DNA from: Morinoia aosen
Lineage: Eukaryota; Arthropoda; Malacostraca; Amphipoda; Talitridae
Length of the DNA: 64,000 nucleotides
Reading direction: 5' to 3'
Assembly (NCBI GenBank): GCA_030386875.1
Contig: CM059566.1
Coordinates: forward strand, 37,918,068 to 37,982,067
Shown: piece after piece, positions 1 through 11,382 of the stretch
Layout of the letters: every line of letters starts with the position of its first letter
How positions within the stretch are numbered: the stretch's first letter is position 1
The notes under the pieces: generated by a model
The model's input: the letters and a program-made list of their open reading frames with translations, nothing else
Told to the model about the DNA's origin: nothing
The model's database searches: none
Program-made: the position numbers and the translations under genes

Positions 1-469
1 GGTTTCGATATTAAGAGATTCAAGAATTCTAAATTTAGTGATATTACGAACAGATACAAAAATTGAGAAATCGGAATCGGAAATTCTAACATCGCACAGT
101 TCCTCTGCATGAGATCTTATGGCAGAGTGTGGAGGGTGACAAAGAGCGACAAGCGGAACACGTCGGAATAAGTTCTAGAACTAGGACTCGTCTTTGTCAC
201 CCTTTGAACAAGAGTTCTGCGTGAAAGTCTTCGCTCTTGTTCGATGAGAAATAATTTGAGGTTATTGTTATGAGCTATGCGTAATCTTGTATTTCCTAGG
301 TAACAGACACCCACGTACTTATTCCATACATACGTACAAGGTGGTTGCTAAAAATGGACTTCTTTAAAAACTGTTATAACCTTTTCAACAGACACGGTAG
401 GAAAATAAAACCTGTATTATTGGAAAGAAAAAGAGTTAATTTTCCATTTTTATTTAACTTTGCTGGACC

Positions 470-796
470 TACGATTCAAAATGCCCGCCACGAGCTGCAA
501 GACATATCTCGATGCGGCCAGCGAAATTTCTGATGACGCTCTCAGTCTCATGAACCTCGGTGCTGATTGTGTTCACCTTGAGCTTTATCAATGTTTCTCA
601 CAATAAACTGAGATTGCCACTTTTGGATGTTCCTCTGTATCGTTATTTTATTAGGTTTGAATCGGTATTTCAAGAAGAATTTCCTCTGAGTCTCGATGAT
701 TGATTCAATTTTCGTCATTTCTTCGATGATGAACTTGCGTTGTTGACGAGCCAGTTGTGCCGTGTTTGCTGATTGCAATAATCTTTTCTCCTGCAT
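470..796 (-). pseudogene. Internally deleted mariner-like transposase fossil
   Basis: The minus-strand frame 796-548 begins MQEKRLLQSANTAQLARQQR and contains EETQR-like and KITIQRNIQKWQSQF segments. These resemble the N-terminal helix-turn-helix (DUF4817 type) of arthropod mariner-like proteins. Immediately after it, in another frame, comes ESVIRNFAGRIEICLAARGG HFES, the typical C-terminal end of the same transposases (RRxxxRxxxCxxxxGGHxE). The whole catalytic DDE core is missing, so this is an internal-deletion derivative. Confidence 0.5.
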
Positions 797-2621
797 CCTT
801 GATGATTATGCTTTTTTGGAGGGTATACCAGATACGTAAGAAAATATTGAATTCTGTCTTTTCGGGTGTTCTTTGTTATAGTCTCCTATTTCATATATTT
901 AAAAAGTTATTGGAATTTTAAAAGGTATACATTTTTAGCAGCCACCCTGCACATGCATCATTCGTCTACAGGTCTTTTAGGCCAATTTTGGGCGCACTTC
1001 AAGGGATTTTCCGTTTTTTAGTTAGAGAAAAAACCGAATTATTTCGACCCACAAACCCGTGTTAATGAGAACGGCTACCTCAAAATGTTCATATTATCAT
1101 GAATATCTTGCCAAGTTTGTCTGTGTTGTTTGGGTATAGTTGGCTACCTCGCGTACACGTCCGACGCTATAATGAGTGTAGTTCAATTCCTGAGATTATC
1201 CTTGCTTGTCAGTGAAAGTTAGTCAGTGTATTGCCACCATCACTTGCAATTTACTCACCGACTCCATGTAGAAATGCGCTTCATACTCCATGTATCGGAC
1301 GTTAAAATAAATTGAGCCCAACTCTTATAACTCCTTTTTTAGTCAACAGATAAAATTGGCTTTACAACGAGACTAAACCATGCTGTCTTTCAAAGTCGTC
1401 TCAACAGGATCATGTAAAGTGAAGATAGATTTACTGATCATATTCGTTGCTGTGAAATTTTGCGGATGTACAAACAGGATTTATATATTAAGTAAGCCAG
1501 CGACATTTTACTTTCCCTTAGATGCGTTCTGATTGCTGCGAACCTTAAAACCTATTCGTTCAAAAGGTAGACGTCAATTAAACAGGGACGTACATTCGCT
1601 AAACTTAACTGCAGCACAAATTACTGCGCAAATCCAAAAAGCCATAGTAATGAATCATCCTATTGTCGTTACTCAGAGGTCAGGGGCAACTAAATCAATA
1701 ATTTGTTCAAGCATCATACTTTCTTTTGCTTTAAGCTCATGAATAATTTCATAATTCCTTTTTTCAACTTCCACTTCATATTTCAATGTTCAAGTGACAG
1801 AAAAGCTGGCAAGTCTAATACTTATTTTGTAATGGGTGCGACATGGTTTTATTTGGGGCTGCTGTTTTCCCGACTGTGATTTACCCGATTGGAAAGTATA
1901 TAACCAAACTACTGAAATAATGTTCATCGTGAGTATCCTCATGTAGTGTTGATGTTGAATACGTAATTGCGTTCGACGCAAATTTGGCTGACAGAAGTTT
2001 TAAAATAATTTACCTACTCAAAAAATTGTAAAGCTCTTATTACATTACTCCTAAAAGTGATTCATCTTCATGTATAGTATGCATTAATATGAAGTTCTAA
2101 TTTAATTCTAAAAACGTTTTAGCTTGTACATTTTTTCATTCTCGTGCCCGCTTGATGACCATACTTGACCTCTGTTCTACAGCACCAGCCCTCCGCTATC
2201 AGGTATACTCTGACGTCAACATCTGCAAGTCTCGGAATCGCATCCATAATTTTCGCTCAATGGGCGCAGTTAATGGAAACAGAATGAGATCTGAGTCTCA
2301 GAGCATCATAGCACGCTGCTCCTCTGTCGTTAAATTGGGCTTTCAAATATTGCATCATAGGTGCATACATATATATGAATATTATAAGCGTCATGGGTAT
2401 ATTGCGAAACACTCGTATAAGAACATAATAACTATTTTCAATTTTGTGATTCTCGATTAGGGGTTATCGAGTTTTCTGAACGTGGAAGGTCTTTTTGCGA
2501 ATATTTGAGAAAATCTCATAGGGAACATACCATGAAATTTAGAACTAAGTTTTTCTTAGGGAAGCTAATGAGATTCTAGGAGTGAAAATTGAGCTGAAAG
2601 AAGTCTTAATGAGATTCATCA
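797..2621. other. Non-genic AT-rich stretch
   Basis: Only short open frames (up to about 100 codons) without recognisable domains, splice-linked neighbours or codon bias. I see no gene or strong repeat here. Confidence 0.5.
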
Positions 2622-2674
2622 TTGAATAATACAAACGTGTAATCTTTTTTTAATGAAAAGTTTGTATTATTCAA
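2622..2674. repeat. Perfect 15-bp inverted repeat (hairpin)
   Basis: Arms at 2622-2636 and 2660-2674 are perfectly complementary and enclose a 23-base T-rich loop. Function unknown; possibly a transposon end. Confidence 0.6.
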
Positions 2675-2949
2675 CGATAAATCACGTGGGAGGGATAATT
2701 CGTTCTCAAACATTTAAATTCCAGTTTCAATAACATAAGCTTATTAGTGAAGATGAATCAAACGATTGGTTATTATTTCTCCGTGCAAATATCCGGAAAC
2801 CTGGAAACATTTTTTATATTCCATCGATGAGAAAAACCTTCCTTGAGTAAAGTCCCCATTTATTTTAGCTTTAATGCGTACAATGTTGAATGCAGCGGCA
2901 TTCGGATGCTTAGCTGTTGAACATTCGAATTGTGTTCGACCTGCCAATA

Positions 2950-3223
2950 CCACGGTAGAGAAAACAAGGTAGGGTCATACCAGTCATTTTTTCGTCGACT
3001 ACGTGGGTTTGCTGACGTCACGGTAACGAACCAATGGCAGCGCTCATATTGCATCTGGAAGAACTGCTACCCCTAATCCCGTCTCCACTATTGGCCTAAC
3101 ATCGCTGCGTTCTGGTGACGTCATAAAGTTTGTTCGAAATAAAGCCTTTCTATTGGCTAGCCGAACAAGAAGAAGTGTATTTCCCCCCATAGAAATGGCC
3201 CTACCTTGTTTCCTCTACCGTGG
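2950..3223. mobile_element. 274-bp TIR element (MITE) carrying CRE and CCAAT motifs
   Basis: 27-base terminal inverted repeats (2950-2976 and 3197-3223, starting CCACGGTAGAG) differ at two positions. The interior has two full TGACGTCA sites (3013-3020, 3116-3123) and three CCAAT boxes in both orientations (3031, 3090, 3152). No target duplication is obvious and no coding frame is credible. Confidence 0.7.
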
Positions 3224-3589
3224 CCAGCACTCACATCAGAAATTCCATTTTTCGCACGATGAGTTTTTGGTGTTATAGTTTTCCTTACATACGGTCGCTA
3301 AAGATATCAGCAAGTTTCTATCGAAAATGTAGGATCTCTTTTCAGCAACTAAGTTTTTTACTTGCAATTAACAGACTTTTTAGCCAAAGTAACTTCTTTT
3401 AGAGAGCAATCTCTGAAATTAAACAATGATATACAGTATGTATGTTTATATGTATTAATGTATATTTGAATATGCGTGTATGTGTATATTTATATTTGAT
3501 CAGTATCATTCTACAAAGGGTTTTCACCAGTATGAATAACCATAATTAAAAAGTCCGTGTTGAAATAGCTTTACTGATTAAAATAAAAA

Positions 3590-4620
3590 ACTATCCCACT
3601 CAAAAGTATTGGATACATTCATAAAGTATTTTGTCGTGAAACATCTGTTTCGTTTCACTACTTTCAGTAGTTTTCTATAGTTACGCGCAATTTTTTTACA
3701 AATATCTACTTGTATTTTTTACAATGTTTTTGCAGAACTCTTTTATGTTTGATATTTTTGGATTCCGCTTGTAAACTTCAATCTTTAATATTTTCACAAA
3801 TTTTCTATTGGATTGAGGAAGGGAAACTGACATGGTCGATTAAGGATGATAATTTTATTGTTTTTAATCTATTCTTGAGTTAGTTTAGCAGAATGTCTGC
3901 GAATAATGTCGTTTTGAAACACGAAATTGCGAATATGTCCTAACGAAACTGTAGATGTCCTTAGGTTATTTTCAAGCATATCCCTATACATGCGGTCATT
4001 TATCCTACCTTTGAAAGTTTCCACCTCTACAGTACTGCTGAATTGAAAATATCCCCATATCATGACAACTTGAACTTGAACTTGAAATTGAGGGCCGACA
4101 ACGTCGGGGCCTTTGTAGCGGCCTACAATTCCCTCCGCAATTGTCACACAAAGAGTTCAGCGCCTGGTACCAGACTTGTCCACTAAACTACTCAGAATCT
4201 ACCAATCCTTGTCACAAGCTGCCATTGGACGGCAGAACCACCTTCTAACTTTACTCTGCGGATGGTATTCTGAGCGGTGACTTTTTCACCAAACGCGCTT
4301 TGCGGTGTTTCTTCCGAAGAGTTCTGTTTTGGCTTTGTTTGACCAGATAACCTTTTCCCAAGCTCCTTGCTTTTCTCTTCAAAGGTTTCAACGAAAGTCA
4401 AAGGGGATTTGACACGTTGGCGTTGCAGTAATGGCACTTTTCTTGGTGATCTCGAAACCAAGCCAGTGCGATTTAGAGCTCTACTAATGGTATTTTTACA
4501 AACTTCAATCTCAGCTCCTTTGAGATCGGTTTGAATTTCAGAACTAGTGTTAAAAGTTTTTTCTACACCTTTCTGCTAATCCACCTTGAGTTGCTTTCGT
4601 TAATCTTTCTTGGTCATCTA
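3590..4620 (-). mobile_element. Tc1-like DNA transposon relic, cut by the LTR element
   Basis: Read on the minus strand, fragments in several frames match Tc1 transposase in order. They are the HTH end TISRALNRTGLVSRSPRK, then GGSAV, then VVMIWGYFQFSS, DMLENNLRTSTVSLG, NFVFQNDIIRRHSAKLTQE and, past a stop, FPFLNPIENL. There are several frameshifts and stops; the expected DN of FQxDN reads as ND here. Near 3595-3622 a stretch containing CTCAAAAGTATTGGA resembles a Tc1 terminal repeat. The N-terminal part ends exactly where the LTR element starts at 4621, so the retroelement landed inside it. Confidence 0.75.
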
Positions 4621-5538
4621 TGTAGCATATCGCTACAAAGCGTAAGAATTATAAATTTTCCCATTCGCACTTAAATAAATTAATTATTAGCATTAAAAAT
4701 CTTACTATAATTTATTATTAATTATTTCCTATTTCTAATTCGTAATCATTGAAGTTTTTGTGTAAATGCATGAAACAATAAAATAACACTCGACATTTTT
4801 CGAGAGAGGAGCCCTCTGGTGGCAATACTGTGCAAGGCGTCTCTTTTCAAAAAAAGCGCACTCTGACAGTGGCGTCTTACTCTAGCGGTTACAGCTAATT
4901 CTCGTGAGTAAAAATGTGTTAGAAAATTATCGTGTTCCTTCCGTCGTGTTCAACCTCATCGTCATCACCAACGCCAACACACCAGCACTCCCTGGGCCTT
5001 ACCCTTAGTGGGATTGACTTTGTTGGATTTAGTCTTCACTTAACTGGTTTTTCACTGAACTGGTTTTACTTGAACTGGCCCGACCTTAGCTGGCCTCATC
5101 TTACCAGTCTATACTTGCTTTGGCCTTCCGTTTTGTTTGTCTCGCTTGCTTGGGCCTTAACACTACTTGACTCATCGGAATTGCTCCAAAACTTGAGTCT
5201 ACTTGCCTGGCCTCAACTCAATTAAATTGACCTTAACAATCGCCTCGGGTCGTTTCCAAGTTTTATAACATTGGGTTAAAATCATTTTTAAACCACACAC
5301 ACACGCGGTCGGCTTCAGCATTTCTCCAGGAGCCTACCGCCTGCCAGGACTGCGAACCATCGTCAGCCGAGTCCTTCAGAAGAGCAAGATTTGGCAATCC
5401 TTTTTCGGCTCTTCTCAAGAATAAAACTACCAACGAAAAGCTGAGTTCCTGAGTGCTTATTATCCTTTCTCATGATCTATTACAAATGCTTATCGAGGTT
5501 GTTTAGGACTGGCTTTACCCCACGGCCACCTCCTAACA
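4621..5538 (+). repeat. 5' LTR of the Gypsy element
   Basis: Starts TGTAGC and ends CTAACA, followed one base later by the probable primer-binding site TGGTGACCCC. A polyadenylation-type AATAAA lies near the 3' end, as expected for an LTR. A 97-codon hydrophobic open frame inside is repeated in the other LTR and is probably incidental. Confidence 0.92.
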
Positions 5539-6090
5539 CTGGTGACCCCCAGTTAAAATAACCCCAAAACTTTCTTTAAAACTTAAAAACTATTCAACTC
5601 GATAAGTGTTTGGGAGATTGTGAGAGAGGTTAATTTTGGCATATCATTGTAGTGATAAAATTCCCATGTCGTAGTCTTTGAGAAGTTTCTATAGATGTCA
5701 CTGTGCTAATCGTTCTCTGAGCAGCTCTAACAAAAAAAAATTTTTCAGCGCTATACTGTCCTTTTGTTTTATGTGCCTCAGTAGGTAGGAAAAATTTTTT
5801 TTTTTTCCTATTTCCGTGCTTACGTTTATTCTGACTACCGTAAAAATTCGCGTTTCCATTCTCTCTTTCCCTCCGTTTCTTCAACGTTATTGATCGTTTG
5901 AGAAGGTAGAAAAATAATTTTTCTCACCTGTTTTTGTGCCTACGCTAATTGCCGCATACCGCATAATTTTTTTCGTTTCAATTTCATATTTCCTTCCTTC
6001 TGTTTCAACTTAATTTGAATGATTGAGTAGGTAAAGAAATAACGCGAACCCTTGCCACTTAATTCCAAGTCATAGGCATTGATATCTTAA

Positions 6091-7089
6091 TTGTGCATCC
6101 CCAAAGAGATTGCTAACATGCCTGACTCAGATAATGAAGATCGAGCGCGCACGAAACCCCTTAGTCTGGCCCCCTTCATTCCGGAGGACGCTCATACCTG
6201 GTTCCAACAGGTGGAGGCGATGTTTAGGTATCATAAAATAACTGATAACACCGATCAGTTTTACGCCCTTGTGTCCGCCGCCCCCACAAAATTACTGAAT
6301 GACTCAAACCAATTGCTAGAAAACCCTCCAGCTCTAAATCCTTACGGAATCTTGAAAGGCAAAATTCTAGCAAGGCTTCAGATGTCCGATGCGGACAAAT
6401 TTAGGAGCCTTGTAGACGCCTCAGCAATTCAATCTGTCTCTGTCTCTTTCTCTCCCACTTCGCTAGTCAAAGAGCTGCGCAAACTCGCTACGGGTGTTGC
6501 CGTAGCTGAGGGATTTCTGAAGGAAGTTTTCATGACTAAGCTTCCTCACAATGTGCGTCCATTTCTATCGCTAGCAGGCCCTGATCAAACTTTGGAGAAG
6601 CTTGCAGAGTCCACTGAGACGGTGATGCGCAACATTAATTTGTCACAAGTACCGCAAGTTGCTTCCTTGAATGCAGCAGCTGCAAACTTTAGCCCCGCAA
6701 ATACTCAGAATCAATCCTCAGCCACAATAGATAAGATGCAGCAAGACATCGCTGAGATAAAGCAAGCTTTACAGAATTGCAATATAGGTCAGAGCGTAGC
6801 TCACATTCAGCACGGCCCAGGGAGATTCCAAAGCCACCAAAATGCCTACGACTATCCCTATGACTATCCCTCCAACTATCATCCTTTTCCTCCTCCTCAA
6901 CGTTTTGATAGAGGTAGATCTTATGATAGGTCAAATCAAGACCGCCGCTTCAGGTCGCGTTCTCGTGATGCTAGTAGCAATTTATGCTGGTACCACACAA
7001 AGTATGGTGACCAAGCACGAAAGTGCGGGTCCCACTTTTGCCCTCGTTATACCAAAATGACCTCGGGAAACGCCAACAGCGACGCATAG
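6091..7089 (+). CDS. gag: Gypsy gag-like polyprotein
   Basis: An open frame of 332 codons with the capsid-type N-terminus found in arthropod Gypsy elements (LAPFIPEDAHTWFQQVEAMF) and an Arg/Ser-rich tail. The downstream pol frame overlaps it, an arrangement this family commonly uses with read-through or frameshifting. Part of the element at 4621-11382. Confidence 0.85.
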   Translation: MCIPKEIANMPDSDNEDRARTKPLSLAPFIPEDAHTWFQQVEAMFRYHKITDNTDQFYALVSAAPTKLLNDSNQLLENPPALNPYGILKGKILARLQMSDADKFRSLVDASAIQSVSVSFSPTSLVKELRKLATGVAVAEGFLKEVFMTKLPHNVRPFLSLAGPDQTLEKLAESTETVMRNINLSQVPQVASLNAAAANFSPANTQNQSSATIDKMQQDIAEIKQALQNCNIGQSVAHIQHGPGRFQSHQNAYDYPYDYPSNYHPFPPPQRFDRGRSYDRSNQDRRFRSRSRDASSNLCWYHTKYGDQARKCGSHFCPRYTKMTSGNANSDA

Positions 7090-10000
7090 TAGCGAGTACT
7101 GCGTTGCCTCATTCCCAGACTACTCGCTTACTACAGATTCTCGATCCCGTCACCAAATACCGATTTTTAATAGACACTGGCTCCAGTGTGTCAATTATCC
7201 CAGCCACGGGGAAAGACAAAAACCACCCATTGTTGGCGACATTACGCGCCGCAAACGGCACGCTAATTCCTTGTTACGGTGAAAGAGTATTAGAGTGCAG
7301 TCTGGGATTGAGGCGAAACTTTCTTTTCACATTCTTGATCGCGGAAGTCCAAGAGCCCATAATTGGCGCGGATTTCTTAGCCAAGTTTGGCATACTTGTA
7401 GATGTTAAAAACCGTAGAATTAGGGACGGGGAGACACAGATCTCAATTCCCGCTTGTAGCATAACTAGAGCTAATGTCTTGCATTCCTTCTCTATCGCCT
7501 TAAAGGAAGAGTGCATGTTTGAGCAATTACTAAAAGATTTTCCTGCATTGACAAATTCTAACTTAGTTACTAAAACAATGCAGACATGCACAAAGCACTT
7601 CATAGAGACGACTGGTCCGCCCGTCTACTCCCGAGCAAGGCGACTACCGCCTGATCGATTGGCGTTAGCTAAGAAAGAATTTGCGCGCATGCAAGAAAAT
7701 GGCATTATCCGCAGCTCCAAAAGTCCTTGGGCTAGCCCTCTTTTGCTAGTACCCAAGGCTAACGGTGAATTCAGACCGTGCGGGGATTTCCGCAGATTGA
7801 ATGCCGTTACTCTACCTGATCGCTACCCTATTCCTTACTTGCATGATTTCAGTGCAAATTTAGAGGGAGCTCAAATTTTCTCAAAGATAGACCTTCAGCA
7901 TGCCTTTCATCAAATTCCACTTGATGAGAGTGCTATCGCTAAGACCGCGGTAATCACTCCGTTTGGTCTCTTTGAATTCCTAAAAATGCCATACGGCTTG
8001 AGGAACGCTCCTCAGACGTTCCAAAGGCACATGGCTGAAATTTTCTCTGACCTCACTTTCGCTTATGTCTATTTAGACGACATCCTAGTGGCATCCACAA
8101 CCCCGGAGTTGCACAAAGACCATCTTAGGGTCGTTTTTCAAAGACTGTCCGACAACGGACTCCTGGTAAATCCTGCAAAATGTGAGCTCGGAAAGCCATC
8201 ACTGATTTACTTAGGTCATGAAATCTCTAGCCTAGGTCTAAAACCTTTGCCTTCCAAAGTAGAAGTGATCAAAAACTTTCCTCTTCCACAGACCCAGAAG
8301 GAACTAAGAAGGTTCCTAGGTTCTGTTAACTTCTATCATCGTTTCATATGCAACTGTGCTCAAACTTTAGCGCCCTTGTCTGATCTCCTCGAACCGAAAC
8401 GAAAAGGAAAATCTATTGAGGTAAAATGGACAGAAGAAGCGCGCAAAGCTTTTGAGGAAATAAAGCACAAGTTAGCTTCTGCGACTGAATTATCCTACCC
8501 TATTGCTAATGCTGATTTCAGCCTCGTTGTTGACGCATCCAGTACCGCCGTAGGTGCTGTTTTGCAACAACAAGTAGGTACTAACATCTCTCCTCTTGCT
8601 TTCTTTTCCAAAAAGCTGTCGCCCACTGAGCGTGCTTATAGCGCGTTCGGTAGGGAACTTCTTGCTATCTATCTGTCTGTGAGACACTTTCGCTATGCTC
8701 TAGAGGCAAGGGAGTTTGTGATCTACACAGATCACAAACCTCTGACCTCAGCGATCAAGATGCCTTCTGAGCGGCATTCGCCAAGAGAAGCTCGACATCT
8801 GTCGTTTATAAGCCAATTTACCACTGACATCCGCTTCATAAAAGGGTTGGACAATACTGTCGCTGATTGTCTATCACGCATCAATACTGTCCAAACCAGT
8901 GGTGAAATCACTTTCGGCAACATTGAAAACGCGCAGAAAGAGGATCCTGAACTCCAGGACCTTCTCAAGCCTTCTAACACTTCCTCTCTGAAATTGACCT
9001 TGGTTGACGGCGTGTACCGTGATGCCGAGCGACTTTCTCGTTTGTATCTTCCCGCGACTCTCCGCAGAGTAGCTATTCTTCACTATCATTCTCTCTCTCA
9101 TCCTGGTATTAACCGTACATTGCGTTTGATTTCTGATCGTTACGTCTGGCCAGCGATGCGTAAGGAAGTCAAGCAAATTGTGCAAAATTGCCATGCATGT
9201 CAGAGTAGTAAAGTGGTGAAACATAATCGTGCAGCGCTGCAGAGTTGTGCATTCACAGGTCACAAGTTCGACTCTGTACACCTAGATTTGGTGGGTCCTT
9301 TGCCTTTATCGCGTGGTCATTCTTATTTGTTGACCATCATAGATAGGTTCACACGTTGGGTTGAGGCTGTCCCTCTTCCTGATACCCAAACCGAGACTGT
9401 AGCGCGCGCTTTCATGTCCAACTGGATCTCTAGATTTGGTGTTCCCTTAAGTGTCACACATGACCGGGGATCACAATTTACCTCCAAATTTTGGAGTGAG
9501 CTTAGTACCGCCTTAGGGTGTGCAAATAAAGCAACTACCGCTTACCATCCGCAGTCGAATGGACTTATTGAGAGAGTCCACAGAGACCTCAAAGCTGCAC
9601 TTCGCTGTCTTAATTGCAGTCACGATTGGACTGACAGACTTCCAGTGGTACTGTTGAGCATCCGCAATCTGTACCGACAAGATCAGCAATGCACAGCAGC
9701 TGAAATGCTCTATGGTCAAACACTTCGTCTCCCCGGCGACATTGTTGGCCCTAAACCCTTGCCTGAATTTTCATCCGTTGACCGTTCTGCATATGTAACC
9801 TGTCTAAAAGATTGCAAGCGCCAGATCAAGTATGTGGCTCCACAGATGCCTCAGACTAAGGACAAACTGGATCCTGCTTTGCAAGACTGCACACATGTGT
9901 ACGTGCGAAACGACGCCATCAAACCTACACTCACGCGTCCTTATGATGGCCCTTTCAAGGTACTAAAACGGACGCCAAAATATTTCATCCTTGAAAGATC

Positions 10001-10427
10001 TGGTTCACACGACCCTGTGAGCATTGATCGATTAAAAGTCGCGTACATTTCCGATCATAGTGTAACTGCTAAACCATCATTCTCTCCACAGAATTCCCCT
10101 TCCACCGAGACTCGATCATATCTACCATCTCAGCTTCCTCAGTTGGCTGCCTTGTTGCCTAGCCAACTTGAGTGTAATCCTTTCTATGTGCCTGTACATT
10201 CAAACCCTATCCCTAAGCCTGTCGTAGATTCTAATTCTAGCCCTCTTACTGAAGCAGTGACAAGTCTGGATAGACCAGACGAGCCCGCTGCGGTAACTCG
10301 TGTTCCTAGAACTCTTGCCGACCTAAATTTGCAGACCCGTTTGGTGAAACTTCCCCGCGTAGTAAGATTTTCTGACCGCCAAACCCGGCACGGTCGCGTT
10401 GTCAAAACTCCTTCCCGCTACAAATGA
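7023..10427 (+). CDS. pol: Gypsy pol polyprotein (PR-RT-RH-IN)
   Basis: An open frame of about 1134 codons. In order: aspartic protease (DTGSSVS, near 7170), reverse transcriptase with YLDD (near 8075), RNase H (DASSTAVGAVL, near 8535), integrase with the HHCC zinc-binding region (near 9100-9210) and a DDE core (DLVGPLP near 9285). Typical Ty3/Gypsy order. It belongs to the mobile element, not to the host. Confidence 0.93.
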   Translation: MRVPLLPSLYQNDLGKRQQRRIVASTALPHSQTTRLLQILDPVTKYRFLIDTGSSVSIIPATGKDKNHPLLATLRAANGTLIPCYGERVLECSLGLRRNFLFTFLIAEVQEPIIGADFLAKFGILVDVKNRRIRDGETQISIPACSITRANVLHSFSIALKEECMFEQLLKDFPALTNSNLVTKTMQTCTKHFIETTGPPVYSRARRLPPDRLALAKKEFARMQENGIIRSSKSPWASPLLLVPKANGEFRPCGDFRRLNAVTLPDRYPIPYLHDFSANLEGAQIFSKIDLQHAFHQIPLDESAIAKTAVITPFGLFEFLKMPYGLRNAPQTFQRHMAEIFSDLTFAYVYLDDILVASTTPELHKDHLRVVFQRLSDNGLLVNPAKCELGKPSLIYLGHEISSLGLKPLPSKVEVIKNFPLPQTQKELRRFLGSVNFYHRFICNCAQTLAPLSDLLEPKRKGKSIEVKWTEEARKAFEEIKHKLASATELSYPIANADFSLVVDASSTAVGAVLQQQVGTNISPLAFFSKKLSPTERAYSAFGRELLAIYLSVRHFRYALEAREFVIYTDHKPLTSAIKMPSERHSPREARHLSFISQFTTDIRFIKGLDNTVADCLSRINTVQTSGEITFGNIENAQKEDPELQDLLKPSNTSSLKLTLVDGVYRDAERLSRLYLPATLRRVAILHYHSLSHPGINRTLRLISDRYVWPAMRKEVKQIVQNCHACQSSKVVKHNRAALQSCAFTGHKFDSVHLDLVGPLPLSRGHSYLLTIIDRFTRWVEAVPLPDTQTETVARAFMSNWISRFGVPLSVTHDRGSQFTSKFWSELSTALGCANKATTAYHPQSNGLIERVHRDLKAALRCLNCSHDWTDRLPVVLLSIRNLYRQDQQCTAAEMLYGQTLRLPGDIVGPKPLPEFSSVDRSAYVTCLKDCKRQIKYVAPQMPQTKDKLDPALQDCTHVYVRNDAIKPTLTRPYDGPFKVLKRTPKYFILERSGSHDPVSIDRLKVAYISDHSVTAKPSFSPQNSPSTETRSYLPSQLPQLAALLPSQLECNPFYVPVHSNPIPKPVVDSNSSPLTEAVTSLDRPDEPAAVTRVPRTLADLNLQTRLVKLPRVVRFSDRQTRHGRVVKTPSRYK

Positions 10428-10468
10428 TTGCAGCGGGTGGACCTTTCGGTCTGCGCCTTGGGGGGTAA

Positions 10469-11382
10469 TGTAGCATATCGCTACAAAGCGTAAGAATTAT
10501 AAATTTTCCGATTCGCACTTAAATAAATTAATTATTAGCATTAAAAATCTTACTATAATTTATTATTAATTATTTCCTATTTCTAATTCGTAATCATTGA
10601 AGTTTTTGTGTAAATGCATGAAACAATAAAATAACACTCGACATTTTTCGAGAGAGGAGCCCTCTGGTGGCAATACTGTGCAAGGCGTCTCTTTTCAAAA
10701 AAAGCGCACTCTGACAGTGGCGTCTTACTCTAGCGGTTACAGCAAATTCTCGTGAGTAAAAATGTGTTAGAAAATTATCGTGTTCCTTCCGTCGTGTTCA
10801 ACCTCATCGTCATCACCAACGCCAACACACCAGCACTCCCTGGGCCTTACCCTTAGTGGGATTGACTTTGTTGGATTTAGTCTTCACTTAACTGGTTTTT
10901 CACTGAACTGGTTTTACTTGAACTGGCCCGACCTTAGCTGGCCTCATCTTACCAGTCTATACTTGCTTTGGCCTTCCGTTTTGTTTGTCTCGCTTGCTTG
11001 GGCCTTAACACTACTTGACTCATCGGAATTGCTCCAAAACTTGAGTCTACTTGCCTGGCCTCAACTCAATTAAATTGACCTCAACAATCGCCTCGGGTCG
11101 TTTCCAAGTTTTATAACATTGGGTTAAAATCATTTTTAAACCACACACACACGCGGTCAGCTTCAGCATTTCTCCAGGAGCCTACCGCCTGCCAGGACTG
11201 CGAACCATCGTCAGCCGAGTCCTTCAGAAGAGCAAGATTTGGCAATCCTTTTTCGGCTCTTCTCAAGAATAAAACTACCAACGAAAAGCTGAGTTCCTGA
11301 GTGCTTATTATCCTTTCTCATGATCTATTACAAATGCTTATCGAGGTTGTTTAGGACTGGCTTTACCCCACGGCCACATCCT
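10469..11382 (+). repeat. 3' LTR of the Gypsy element
   Basis: Nearly identical to the 5' LTR. It is preceded by a G-rich polypurine stretch and abuts, with no spacer, the start of a second, diverged LTR. The last few bases of the LTR end are not shared with the 5' copy at this junction. Confidence 0.92.

Larger units (their letters stand above)
4621..11382 (+). mobile_element. Ty3/Gypsy LTR retrotransposon, whole-looking and young
   Basis: Two direct LTRs of about 914 bases (4621-5538 and 10469-11382) begin TGTAGCATAT and differ at only about five positions, so the insertion is recent. Between them lie a likely primer-binding site just after the 5' LTR, gag, pol and a G-rich polypurine stretch before the 3' LTR. 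The pol domain order protease, reverse transcriptase, RNase H, integrase identifies Ty3/Gypsy. No envelope gene was seen. The element looks whole; I noticed no clear break. Confidence 0.95.

Noticed and set aside
2152-2460. 102-codon plus-strand frame
   Set aside because: No domain, AT-driven composition and no conserved motif; consistent with chance.
4932-5225. 97-codon hydrophobic open frame in the LTR, repeated at 10780-11073
   Set aside because: Identity between the copies only reflects the young age of the two LTRs. Composition is low complexity and no known LTR protein matches.
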